From assembly GCF_018613855.1 (NCBI RefSeq), contig NZ_JAGGPK010000041.1, positions 1-64,000 on the forward strand: a stretch of 64,000 nucleotides of DNA, read 5' to 3'. The position numbers were made by a program, and so were the translations under genes. The notes under the pieces are model-generated. The model was not told the origin of the DNA and made no database searches. It was given only the letters and a program-made list of their open reading frames with translations. This stretch comes from Arthrobacter sp. ISL-30. Its GTDB lineage: Bacteria; Actinomycetota; Actinomycetes; Actinomycetales; Micrococcaceae. Of the stretch, positions 53,983-62,045 are shown in pieces (the stretch's first letter is position 1; each line of letters begins with the position of its first letter).

Positions 53983-54040
53983 CTCGCAGTTGTTGTCGTT
54001 ATGAGGCCCCAATAACGACAACAACTGCGAGTCAGTTGGG
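53983..54040 (-). repeat. Palindromic repeat, copy D
   Basis: Arms CTCGCAGTTGTTGTCGTT (53983-54000) and AACGACAACAACTGCGAG (54014-54031) are exact inverted copies around a 13-base loop, followed by TCAGTTGGG. It lies just beyond the 3' end of the truncated pectate lyase-esterase gene. Confidence 0.8.
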
Positions 54041-54054
54041 CGACCAGACGAGAG

Positions 54055-55584
54055 TTAGCCGGCCCCTCCGTTTAGCACGGTGACGTTCCGGTATTCGACG
54101 CCGGAACCTGTGGTCCGGACGACGTCTCCGGTCTGGGGTGTGTCCGAGGTGACCGTAAGGTTTTCGACGACGGTGCCGTCACCAGCCACCCACAGCGTCA
54201 CGCCGCCCTCTGCGATCAGGACGACATCCTCGGCCCGGCCGGTGGCACCGCGGAGAGTCACGTTCCGACGGTCCTTCCAGATCACGGCGGGCTCCCGATA
54301 CACGCCGGGCTGCAATTCGATCGTTACGGCACGCGCACTGCCGGAAGGAATCAGTCCCACCGCGGCCCGAATGCTGCCTACGTCGCCGGTTCCGTCCAGG
54401 GCCACGAGAATGACCTCGGCCGGCGTAGATTCCGTACCGCCTGCCGGTCCGGCGAACCTTCGCACCAGGGCAGGCACAGCTGCCGCAGGATCGATGTTGT
54501 ACGCATAGCTGTCCCGGGGGTTGAAGGCCGTTCCGAACTGGATGCCTGTGTCCCCGATGCACTCGGCGAAGATGTTGTCGCGCGCTACGAGCCCACCGCC
54601 AGACCCTTGATGCTTCAGGGGGTTGCGAACATCCCTAAAGTAGTTGCCCTCCACCACCATCCTGGCGGCGTTGCGTCCCAGCATTCCGTAGCTGGAAATG
54701 TCCTCCAGCAGGTTGTTGAAGACGTGGGCCGCAGCCGTGTTATCGATGCTGGCGTTGCGTTGGTGGGTGTTCCGGATCCAGTTGTGGTGCAGGGTGAGCC
54801 TGGTAATCACGTTCTCCGTCCACCCCTCTCCCAGTGCCTTGTTATGGTCCGCGAAAACATTCCAGGAGTAGGTAACCAGGTCGCAGTCCTTGCGTGTGTC
54901 CACCAGGCCGTCGCCGAGTCGAGTGAAGTACATGTGGTCCACCCAGACATGGTGCGATGTGTCTACTTGGATGCCATCGCGGTCGTTGTCGGGACGCTTG
55001 CCGTCGAAATCCCCTGGAATGTATGAATCCTGGATGGTGAAGTTCCGGAAGATCACGTTGGAGACGTTGATCAGCTTAAACCCCGCGTTGACCACTTCAG
55101 CCCCGGCGCTAAAGCCCAGGAAGGACTTGTGCGACAGGACCTGCAGTTTCTCATAGCTGCCAAACACGATGGAGCCATGCAGGATCACGACCAGCGGCTC
55201 CACTGCCCTGGCCGCGTTCCCAAGTTCGGCCGCGCTGTGGACGTGGACCACCCGGCCGCCTGCCCCGCCCGTGGTCCCGGACTGGCCAAGTTCCGTCAGC
55301 GAGGCGAAGCCCGCAGGAGCCTCGCTCCACACTGTGCCGTCCAGGGCCACGGGTCGGGGCAGTTGGGCCTCGGCGAAGCCGGTTGCAGGGTCGCCCCAAG
55401 CGCCCGGCGCGCCGTCCGCCGTCGTACTTTCGGCTGGTCCTCTCGACGCCGGTGCTGCCGCCACTGCCGCTGGACCCGCGGCCGCAAGCCCGACGCCAGC
55501 CAGTCCAGCGCCGCCGAGGCCGGTGATTACTGCCCGCCGAGTCGGTGTGGTCCTACTGTCTGTTGGTTTCAGAAGCTTTTCCAC
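54055..55584 (-). CDS. PL1 pectate lyase fused to a truncated CE8 domain
   Basis: 509 residues, GTG start one base after the stop of the upstream paralogue. A Tat-like signal (TRRAVITGLGGAGLAGV) is followed by a PL1 beta-helix: NVIFRNFTIQDS, DNDRDGIQVDTSHHVWVDHMYF (calcium Asp residues), HHNWIRNTHQRNAS (catalytic Arg region). From ~395 it resembles the opening of pectin methylesterase (LVALDGTGDVGSIRAAVGLIPSG, VYREPAVIWKDRRNVTLRGA), but it stops before QAL, GNQDTY and VDFIYG, so it has no esterase active site. The lyase half should cut polygalacturonate outside the cell. Confidence 0.85.
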   Translation of the reverse strand: MEKLLKPTDSRTTPTRRAVITGLGGAGLAGVGLAAAGPAAVAAAPASRGPAESTTADGAPGAWGDPATGFAEAQLPRPVALDGTVWSEAPAGFASLTELGQSGTTGGAGGRVVHVHSAAELGNAARAVEPLVVILHGSIVFGSYEKLQVLSHKSFLGFSAGAEVVNAGFKLINVSNVIFRNFTIQDSYIPGDFDGKRPDNDRDGIQVDTSHHVWVDHMYFTRLGDGLVDTRKDCDLVTYSWNVFADHNKALGEGWTENVITRLTLHHNWIRNTHQRNASIDNTAAAHVFNNLLEDISSYGMLGRNAARMVVEGNYFRDVRNPLKHQGSGGGLVARDNIFAECIGDTGIQFGTAFNPRDSYAYNIDPAAAVPALVRRFAGPAGGTESTPAEVILVALDGTGDVGSIRAAVGLIPSGSARAVTIELQPGVYREPAVIWKDRRNVTLRGATGRAEDVVLIAEGGVTLWVAGDGTVVENLTVTSDTPQTGDVVRTTGSGVEYRNVTVLNGGAG

Positions 55585-55585
55585 G

Positions 55586-57598
55586 TCAGTTCCGTCCTGT
55601 CGGGTGCCAGTCGCCGAGGTAGGATGCGACGGTGTAATCCGCGGCCTGCTCCGCCGTCAGCTGCGGGTGCAGCGCGTTTAGCCAGGCGCCAGGGCCGCTG
55701 TTGTTGAATTCGGCGAAACGCCCCTCGCTCCAGGAGTGGCCGCCCATGTCGGCCCAGCCCTGCTCAGCGATGTGGGCGCCGAGCCATGAGTCCCGGATAA
55801 CGATCTGCGGCAGGGCCTCAGGATCGCTGCTGGGGAACCAGGGCCGGCCGAGGCTGACTGTCCCGGCGGCGGCGTCCGAGGTGAGCCTGCTGTTGATGAT
55901 GAGCATGCCGTAGGGGTTGGTTTTCTTGGTGCTGGGGGCCGCGATGTAACCGTTGTTGGTGGTGCTTCCCCTGTCCACGGAGTGTATGGTGCAGCCGTCC
56001 AGGACAGCGGTGCCGCGGCCGTAGATGAAGTCCACGTCGCCTTCGATGTAGCAGTCCTTGAGGTAGGTGCGTGCCGTGGCATCCCGCCCGTTGGTATCGG
56101 CAAGGTAGGTGTCCTGGTTGCCCAGGAACCTCGTGCCCTCGAAGGTGGCCCGGTCCCCGACGCTGCGGACGGCGAGAGCCTGGCTTCCTCCGTTGGCGGC
56201 TTCGTCATAGGCATTTTCCACCGTTAGGTTCCGGACGGTGGTGTCCTCTCCCGACGCCGTAAAGGTGGCACTTCCCTGCGCGCCCCAGGTGCCGCCGAAG
56301 AACTTCGCGCCGCCGGCCGGGGTGTCGTAGCTGATGACCACGTCAGCCGGATTCGACGTCGAGCCCTCCAAAGTCACGTTCTTCCGGTCCGGCCAGACAT
56401 TGACTACTTCACGGTAGAAGCCCGGCTTGATGCTGATGGTCCGCGGGATGCTGCTGTCCGTGGGGATGGCCCCGATGGCGGCCTGGATGCTGGCAAAGTC
56501 GCCCGTGCCGTCCAGTGCGACGGTGAGCCGCGTGCGGTCCTGTTCCTGCGCCAACCGCAGCGGTCCGGCGCCTGCGCTGACGATTCCGGGAACGTCAGCT
56601 GCCGCGTCTTTCGTGTAAGCGTAGAACGACGTCGGATCGAACGCCGCGCCGACGTTGTCCCTGCGGCCGCGGGTGCCGTTGAAGATGTTGTCCCTTTGGA
56701 CGATTTGGGTGTTGGGGTCCTTGGCGACCACGGGATCGGCAACGGATTTGAAGTAGTTGCCCTCCAACACGATCTTCGCATTCAGGCGGCCCATCATGCC
56801 GTACTGGCCGATGTCCTGCAGATAGTTGTTGTAGACGTGGGCAGCAGCCGCGTTGTCGATGCTGGCGTTGCGCTGCACGGTGTTGCGGATCCAGTTGTGG
56901 TGGAGGGTGAGGTGCGTGACGGTGTTAGCTGTCCAGCCCACGCCAAGGGCCTTGTTGTGATCCGCGAACACGTTCCAGGAGTAGGTGAGGTAGTCGGAAT
57001 CCTTGCGGGTGTCGATCAGTCCGTCGCCGAGGCGCTCGAAGGCCATGTGGTCCACCCACACATGATGGGAGGTGTCCAGCTGGATTCCATCACGGTCGTT
57101 GTCGGAGCGCTTTCCGTCCCAGTCGCCGGGAATGTAGGAGTCCCGGATGGTGAAGTTCCGGAAGATGACGTTGGAGACGTTGATGAGCTTGAACCCGGCG
57201 TTGACCAATTCCGCCCCGGCTCCTTTGCCAATGAAGCTCTTGTTGGCGCTGACCGGGATCTTGACGTAGTTCTCGGCTTTGAGGGAGCCGTGGATGACGA
57301 TGATGAGCGGTTCCGGCGCCGAGGCGTATGTCTTGAGCTCCTCGATATTGGAGGCGCTGACCGTGCGGCCGCCCTGCCCGCCCGTGGTTCCGCCGATCCC
57401 GTAGCCCGACAATGCAGCGAAGCCATCCGGTGTTCCTGCGGCGAGCGCTTCTGGTCCCGCATCTGTCCAGCCGTGGGGCTGCGTCGCCTGCCCGGTCTGT
57501 GCCTCTCCCGGCGGATCCTCAGCTTGGGCCGGGTGCACCCCGAGCGCTCCCATCATTAGGGTGGCGGCCGCCAGGCCGATCACGACACGTAATTTCAT
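55586..57598 (-). CDS. Bifunctional pectate lyase (PL1) - pectin methylesterase (CE8)
   Basis: 670 residues with a Sec signal ending near HPAQA. PL1 domain at ~45-330: FRNFTIRDSYIPGDW, DRDGIQLDTSHHVWVDH, HHNWIRNTVQRNAS. CE8 domain at ~358-665: ALDGTGDFASIQAAIGAIP, QALAVRSVGD, GNQDTYLA (acid/base D496), GDVDFIYGRG (nucleophile D523) and LGRPW (R585). The esterase would strip methyl groups and the lyase then cleave the exposed polygalacturonate, both secreted in one chain. The paralogue follows directly; sugar importer genes lie upstream. Confidence 0.92.
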   Translation of the reverse strand: MKLRVVIGLAAATLMMGALGVHPAQAEDPPGEAQTGQATQPHGWTDAGPEALAAGTPDGFAALSGYGIGGTTGGQGGRTVSASNIEELKTYASAPEPLIIVIHGSLKAENYVKIPVSANKSFIGKGAGAELVNAGFKLINVSNVIFRNFTIRDSYIPGDWDGKRSDNDRDGIQLDTSHHVWVDHMAFERLGDGLIDTRKDSDYLTYSWNVFADHNKALGVGWTANTVTHLTLHHNWIRNTVQRNASIDNAAAAHVYNNYLQDIGQYGMMGRLNAKIVLEGNYFKSVADPVVAKDPNTQIVQRDNIFNGTRGRRDNVGAAFDPTSFYAYTKDAAADVPGIVSAGAGPLRLAQEQDRTRLTVALDGTGDFASIQAAIGAIPTDSSIPRTISIKPGFYREVVNVWPDRKNVTLEGSTSNPADVVISYDTPAGGAKFFGGTWGAQGSATFTASGEDTTVRNLTVENAYDEAANGGSQALAVRSVGDRATFEGTRFLGNQDTYLADTNGRDATARTYLKDCYIEGDVDFIYGRGTAVLDGCTIHSVDRGSTTNNGYIAAPSTKKTNPYGMLIINSRLTSDAAAGTVSLGRPWFPSSDPEALPQIVIRDSWLGAHIAEQGWADMGGHSWSEGRFAEFNNSGPGAWLNALHPQLTAEQAADYTVASYLGDWHPTGRN

Positions 57599-57634
57599 CC
57601 TGAACTCCTTTGTCGAGGTACAGAGGGGAAGGGG

Positions 57635-58531
57635 CTACTTGAGGCCGGTCGTGGCGATGCCGCCGATGAGGTACTTCTGGCCGGCAATGAAGAAGCCGAT
57701 GATCGGTGCGAGGGACACCACGGACATGGAGAACATCGGCCCCCACATGCTTTGGCCCTCAGAATCCATGAACGCGCGCAGGGCCAGCGGGACCGTGTAG
57801 AGGTCCTGGTTCTGGATGTAGATCAGGGGTCCGAAGAACTCGTTCCATGTCGAGATAAAGGTGAAGATCGCCGTCGTCGCCATGGCCGGGACGCACAGCG
57901 GCATGATGACCTTCAGGAAGGTGCGGAACGGGCCGCAGCCGTCAATCTGCGCGGCATCGTCCAGCTCCACGGGCAGCGACTTCATGAACTGGACCATCAG
58001 GAAAATGAAGAACGCGTTGGTAGCCAGGAAGTTTGGCACCACCAGCGGCAGGTAGGTGTCCAGCCAGCCCAGCTGCGAAAAGATGATGTACTGCGGGACC
58101 AGGAGCACGTGCCCTGGAAGCATGAGCGTGCCGAGCATCAAGGCGAAGAAAAGCTTCCGGCCGGTGAACTCCATCCGGGCGAATGCGTAAGCGGCGAGCG
58201 AGCAGGAGAAGATGTTGCCGGCGATGGACAGCACCACCACCAGGAGCGAGTTGAGCAGGTACACATGGAAGGGCTGGTTCAGGGCGTTCCAGCCCTGGGC
58301 GTAGTTGCCGAAGTCCCACGTGGCGGGCCACAATCCAAGCTGCGTGAAGATGTCCTGGCTGGGTTTGAGCGAGCTGGACAGCAGCCACAGCAGCGGATAC
58401 AGCATGACGACGCCCACCAGCGCCAGGATCAGGTGCCGCAGGAAGCGCCGCGCAGGGGTGCCCTCCACTTCCTCGCTGGAGGGTTCGGCAACGCGCCGGC
58501 GTCGGACTTCGGTGAGATTCGGGAGTGCCAT
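57635..58531 (-). CDS. Sugar ABC transporter permease (MalG-type)
   Basis: 298 residues, about six hydrophobic segments, and the EAA loop DAAQIDGCGPFRTFLKVIMPLCVPAMATTAIFTF. The N-terminal ~30 residues are a polar cytoplasmic extension. It forms the channel with the permease encoded upstream. Likely substrate: oligogalacturonides or arabino/xylo-oligosaccharides, from context. Confidence 0.92.
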   Translation of the reverse strand: MALPNLTEVRRRRVAEPSSEEVEGTPARRFLRHLILALVGVVMLYPLLWLLSSSLKPSQDIFTQLGLWPATWDFGNYAQGWNALNQPFHVYLLNSLLVVVLSIAGNIFSCSLAAYAFARMEFTGRKLFFALMLGTLMLPGHVLLVPQYIIFSQLGWLDTYLPLVVPNFLATNAFFIFLMVQFMKSLPVELDDAAQIDGCGPFRTFLKVIMPLCVPAMATTAIFTFISTWNEFFGPLIYIQNQDLYTVPLALRAFMDSEGQSMWGPMFSMSVVSLAPIIGFFIAGQKYLIGGIATTGLK

Positions 58532-58540
58532 TGTTTTGCC

Positions 58541-59500
58541 TTAGCTGTCGTAGAAGACCCAGAACTTGGATGCGATGAAGTTGATCGCGGTGAAGACGGC
58601 GATGATCATCAGCAGGACCCAGGCCATGGCTGAGGCATAGCCCATCTCGAACTCCGTGAATCCCTTCTGGTAGAGGTACAGGTTGTAGAACAGGGTGGAG
58701 TCGGCCGGACCGCCGGTTCCACCGCTCATCACGTAGCCCTGGGTGAAGGTCTGGAACGAGCCGATCAGCTGCATGATCAGGTTGAAGAAGATGATGGGGC
58801 TGATCAGGGGCACCGTGATGCTGCGGAACTGCCGCCATTTTGAGGCCCCGTCAATGGCGGCGGCTTCGTAGTACATGGCCGGGACCTGCCGGAGCCCGGC
58901 AAGGAAGATCACCATCGGCGAGCCGAACGTCCAGATGTTCAGCACGATCAGGGTGCTCAGCGAGAACTCGGGGTCCGTGACCCACGCGGGGCCGTCGATG
59001 CCGAACATGCCCAGGAACCCGTTGACGATTCCGTCGTTGCCGAAGATGTAACGCCACAGCATCACGACGGCGACGCTGCCGCCCAGGAGGGAGGGCAGGT
59101 AGTAGACGGAGCGGTACACCGCGAGGCCCCTTAGCCCGCGGTTCAGCATCAGGGCCACCACCAGTGCGGCCGCCAGCGAAATCGGAACCGAGACGAAGGT
59201 GTAGATGAACGTGACCTTCAGGGACTGCCACAGCCGCTCGTCCTGCAGCATGTCCTGGAAGTTGGCCAGTCCCACCCAGGTGGGTTCGTTGAAGAGGTTG
59301 TAGTCAGTGAAGGCAAGGTACAGCGAGGCGAAGAAGGGAATGACCGTGAACGCCATGCCGACAAACCAGGGCAGCAGGAACAGATACCCTGCACGCTGCT
59401 TCTTTTTTGGCGCCGCTCCATTGCGTCGGCGCCGCGGGGGCCGCAGCGGAACCTCGCTAGCGGCAGGTGGCGCCGCGGGATGTTTGGTCAGGACCGACAT
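58541..59500 (-). CDS. Sugar ABC transporter permease (MalF-type)
   Basis: 319 residues from the ATG at 59500 with TTGGAG upstream; a TTG at 59515 is also in frame. The basic N-terminal tail (RPPRRRRNGAAPKKKQRAG) precedes six hydrophobic segments; the EAA loop reads YEAAAIDGASKWRQFRSITVPLISP. Between binding-protein and MalG-type genes in a three-gene set with no ATPase, so a shared MsmX-like ATPase elsewhere must drive it. Confidence 0.9.
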   Translation of the reverse strand: MSVLTKHPAAPPAASEVPLRPPRRRRNGAAPKKKQRAGYLFLLPWFVGMAFTVIPFFASLYLAFTDYNLFNEPTWVGLANFQDMLQDERLWQSLKVTFIYTFVSVPISLAAALVVALMLNRGLRGLAVYRSVYYLPSLLGGSVAVVMLWRYIFGNDGIVNGFLGMFGIDGPAWVTDPEFSLSTLIVLNIWTFGSPMVIFLAGLRQVPAMYYEAAAIDGASKWRQFRSITVPLISPIIFFNLIMQLIGSFQTFTQGYVMSGGTGGPADSTLFYNLYLYQKGFTEFEMGYASAMAWVLLMIIAVFTAINFIASKFWVFYDS

Positions 59501-59530
59501 GGCGTCCGACTCCAATCAGGAACGTTGGGG

Positions 59531-60838
59531 TTACTTGTTGATGGCCGCGTTGCTCTTGTCCATGAACTGGCGGGCAGCGTCGGCCGGCGTCATGCGCCCG
59601 AACTCTACTTCGGTGGCGACCTGCTTGAGGGTGTCCGCCACAACGCTCGCCCCCTTGGGGTAGACGTAGGCAGGCGGGAGTTCGTCCTTTTGGATGTCGG
59701 CCATGAAATCCACGAACTTCTTGTCGTCCCCGCTCAGCTTGGGGGTGATGGCTGCGGCGACATTGGGGTTGATCGGGACGCCGCGCTGGGTGAGCGTCAG
59801 GGACGCACCGTCAACGTCGTTGGTCAGGAAGTCCAGCAGCTTTGCCGCTTCCTTGGGGTGCTTTGACTTGGCGGCCATGGACCACAGCATGCTGGGATCG
59901 GCCGAGTAGCCGCGCCGTTTGGATTCCGTCTCTCCGGGCATCCGCAGCAGGACGACGTTGCCGCCGGCAGCCTCGTTGAAAGCCTTGTAGTTGTTGATGG
60001 GAATGATCTGGGAGGCGATGGTCCCCTTGGCCAGGTACGACTGTGCGGCTGATCCACCAATCTGCTCGAAGAAGCCTGCGGGCGGGTAACCTCCGGCGGC
60101 ACGCAGGTCTACGCTGAACTGGAACCAGTCCCGCATGGTTTCTTCGCTGACGCCGAGCTTGTTGTCTTTGGTGTAGAAGTCCTCGCCCCTCTGCCGGGCG
60201 AGGAGGATTGGCCCCGTTTCCGTGGATACGTCGTAGCCCGTGCCGTACACCTTGCCGCCGGTCTTCTTGGTGACTTGTTCGCTGAAGCGGGCAAAGTCCT
60301 GCCATGTCCAGCTCTTGTCGTCGGGAATGCTGACCCCGGCCTGGTCAGTGATGGTCTTGTTGACCACCATGCCGATAGTGGTCACGCCGGTCGCAATCCC
60401 GTATAGCTTGCCTTCCACGGTTCCCCTGCTCAGCACCACGTCCGGCACAGAGTCGAGCTTGAGCACGTCAGGATGGCTCTTCAGGTCAGCCAGGGCACCG
60501 CGCTGGGCATATTCAAGGAGGCTTCGGTTTGCCATGTTCAGCACATCGGGCGGGTTGCCTCCCGCGAAGCGCGTGGCCAGTTTGTCCGCATACGGGCCAC
60601 TGTCCTGATATTCAGTCTTGACGGTGATGCCCGGGTTCTTGCTTTCAAAGACGCGCAGCGCCGCCTCCGTGACCTTGGCACGGTTAGCGTCGCCCCACCA
60701 TACGAGATTGAGCTCGACCGGCCCGCCCCCTGCGGCGGCCTTGTTCCCGGTTCCCGCGCAGCCTGCCAGGGCAAGGCCGGCGACGCCCAGCCCTGCCGCC
60801 AGGATTGCGCGGCGTCGGGGTTGGAATTCGGCTGTCAT
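59531..60838 (-). CDS. Sugar ABC transporter substrate-binding lipoprotein
   Basis: 435 residues from the ATG at 60838 (60841 also possible). The signal has twin arginines and a lipobox (PRRRAILAAGLGVAGLALAGC). Family-1 binding-protein features: VELNLVWWGD, FESKNPGITVKTEYQDSGPYADKL, ARFAGGNPPDVL and a C-terminal AAKLLDFLTND. It captures an oligosaccharide, probably pectin- or xylan-derived. The promoter region upstream contains several GGAAA/TTTCC inverted motifs. Confidence 0.9.
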   Translation of the reverse strand: MTAEFQPRRRAILAAGLGVAGLALAGCAGTGNKAAAGGGPVELNLVWWGDANRAKVTEAALRVFESKNPGITVKTEYQDSGPYADKLATRFAGGNPPDVLNMANRSLLEYAQRGALADLKSHPDVLKLDSVPDVVLSRGTVEGKLYGIATGVTTIGMVVNKTITDQAGVSIPDDKSWTWQDFARFSEQVTKKTGGKVYGTGYDVSTETGPILLARQRGEDFYTKDNKLGVSEETMRDWFQFSVDLRAAGGYPPAGFFEQIGGSAAQSYLAKGTIASQIIPINNYKAFNEAAGGNVVLLRMPGETESKRRGYSADPSMLWSMAAKSKHPKEAAKLLDFLTNDVDGASLTLTQRGVPINPNVAAAITPKLSGDDKKFVDFMADIQKDELPPAYVYPKGASVVADTLKQVATEVEFGRMTPADAARQFMDKSNAAINK

Positions 60839-60910
60839 CATCTTCGATCGACATCCTCTCTGGATTGTCTCTGTTGGATTCGTTTCCCGCATTTTCCCGC
60901 AGCTTTCATC

Positions 60911-61091
60911 GGAAAGATTTTCCGGGGTTTTCCTGCTGGACTCTCCACGCCCAGCCCAAGGAGTTCCCCTAGGAAAAGCGTGAGTAAACGATTTCTAGCA
61001 AAGCTCTCCTGTGACTGTCAACACATGAGCGCAAAATCGACGGATTGGATAAATAGGAAACTTTCCTATTGCTTGCCGAAGCTTTTCCTAT
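60911..61091. promoter_or_regulatory. Cluster of TAGGAAA-type operator motifs
   Basis: Within the divergent region there is a perfect 19-base palindrome AATAGGAAACTTTCCTATT (61052-61070), CTAGGAAAAGCG (60969-60980), GCTTTTCCTATG (61081-61092) and GGAAAGATTTTCC (60914-60926). They share the half-site TAGGAAA. They lie between the sugar importer and the DUF6807-GH43-LacI operon, so the LacI protein at 63634 is the natural candidate to bind them. Confidence 0.65.
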
Positions 61092-61142
61092 GGGGTTACT
61101 CTGTTTGCCAAACCCACCCTGAGACAAGCAAAGGAGCGCCGC

Positions 61143-62045
61143 ATGGGGCTGACCCGCGAACACAACAGCATTCACAGCCTGGCCGTGCAGGGTACCGAAG
61201 TGGCGCGTTACCAGAGCGGCACCGGCCTGGGCGGCCAGCAGTCCCCCCGACCCTTCCTGCATCCGATCCGGACGCTCACGGGCACCATGGTCAGCGATGC
61301 CGAACCGCCGGACCACCCCCATCATTTGGGACTGTCGCTGGCCGTTTCGGATGCGGGCGGCAGCAATTTCTGGGGCGGACGCACCTTTACCGCTGACCGA
61401 GGTTCCGTGATGCTGCCCAATCACGGACGGCAACTCGTGTCCTCCTCGCGCAGCGGTGCAGGCTCAGTATCGGAATCCATCGACTGGTGCTCGGCCGACG
61501 GCAGTGTGGAGGTAACGGAACGCCGCCACCTTAGCGTCTCCGGTCACCCGGACCGGCGCTGCTGGTCACTCTCCTTCACCTCAAGGCTTATGCCCGGACC
61601 GTCACTCGAGCACCTCGCCCTGTCCTCGTCGGCAGTCAAAGGCCGCGAAGGCGCCGGCTATGGCGGCATTTTCTGGCGCCTCCCGCGGAACTCGCGTGCC
61701 GCCGTCGTCCTCACCGAATCCGGATCCGGGATCGAATCCGCCCACGGCTCCGCCTCGCCCTGGCTGTCCATCACGGCAGTCGTGGCGGGAAAGACCGCCA
61801 GCATAATGCTTGCCCAGGACGCCCAAGAGCCGCTGCCGTGGTTCGTCCGAACAGACGGCTATCTGGGGGCTGGCCCCGCCGTCGCCTGGGACAGTGCCTG
61901 CCGCTTGGACCGCAGCCAGCCCCTGGACCTCAGCCTGCACGCCGTCGTCATGGACGGCCCGGTGGAAACACCGGAGCTGGCCCGGTCACTCCTCGCCCAG
62001 CACCCAGCCTTCACAGCCACCAGCCTTTTCGACAGGACAGCATGA
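61143..62045 (+). CDS. DUF6807 (PmoA-like) family protein
   Basis: 300 residues from the ATG at 61143 with AAAGGAG upstream. PRPFLHPIRTLTGTMVSD, PPDHPHHLGLSLAVSD, GGIFWRLPRN and PWFVRTDGYLGAGPAVAWD are blocks of DUF6807, often annotated PmoA-like, a beta-sandwich family found in sugar catabolic loci and of unsettled function. HPHH looks like a ligand site. Its stop overlaps the GH43 start (ATGA), so the two are translated together, suggesting action on the same substrate. Confidence 0.78.
   Translation: MGLTREHNSIHSLAVQGTEVARYQSGTGLGGQQSPRPFLHPIRTLTGTMVSDAEPPDHPHHLGLSLAVSDAGGSNFWGGRTFTADRGSVMLPNHGRQLVSSSRSGAGSVSESIDWCSADGSVEVTERRHLSVSGHPDRRCWSLSFTSRLMPGPSLEHLALSSSAVKGREGAGYGGIFWRLPRNSRAAVVLTESGSGIESAHGSASPWLSITAVVAGKTASIMLAQDAQEPLPWFVRTDGYLGAGPAVAWDSACRLDRSQPLDLSLHAVVMDGPVETPELARSLLAQHPAFTATSLFDRTA

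Noticed and set aside
61838..62041. Upstream extension of the GH43 gene to 599 residues
   Set aside because: It overlaps the DUF6807 gene; the ATG at 62042 forms a clean ATGA junction and begins the known propeller fold.
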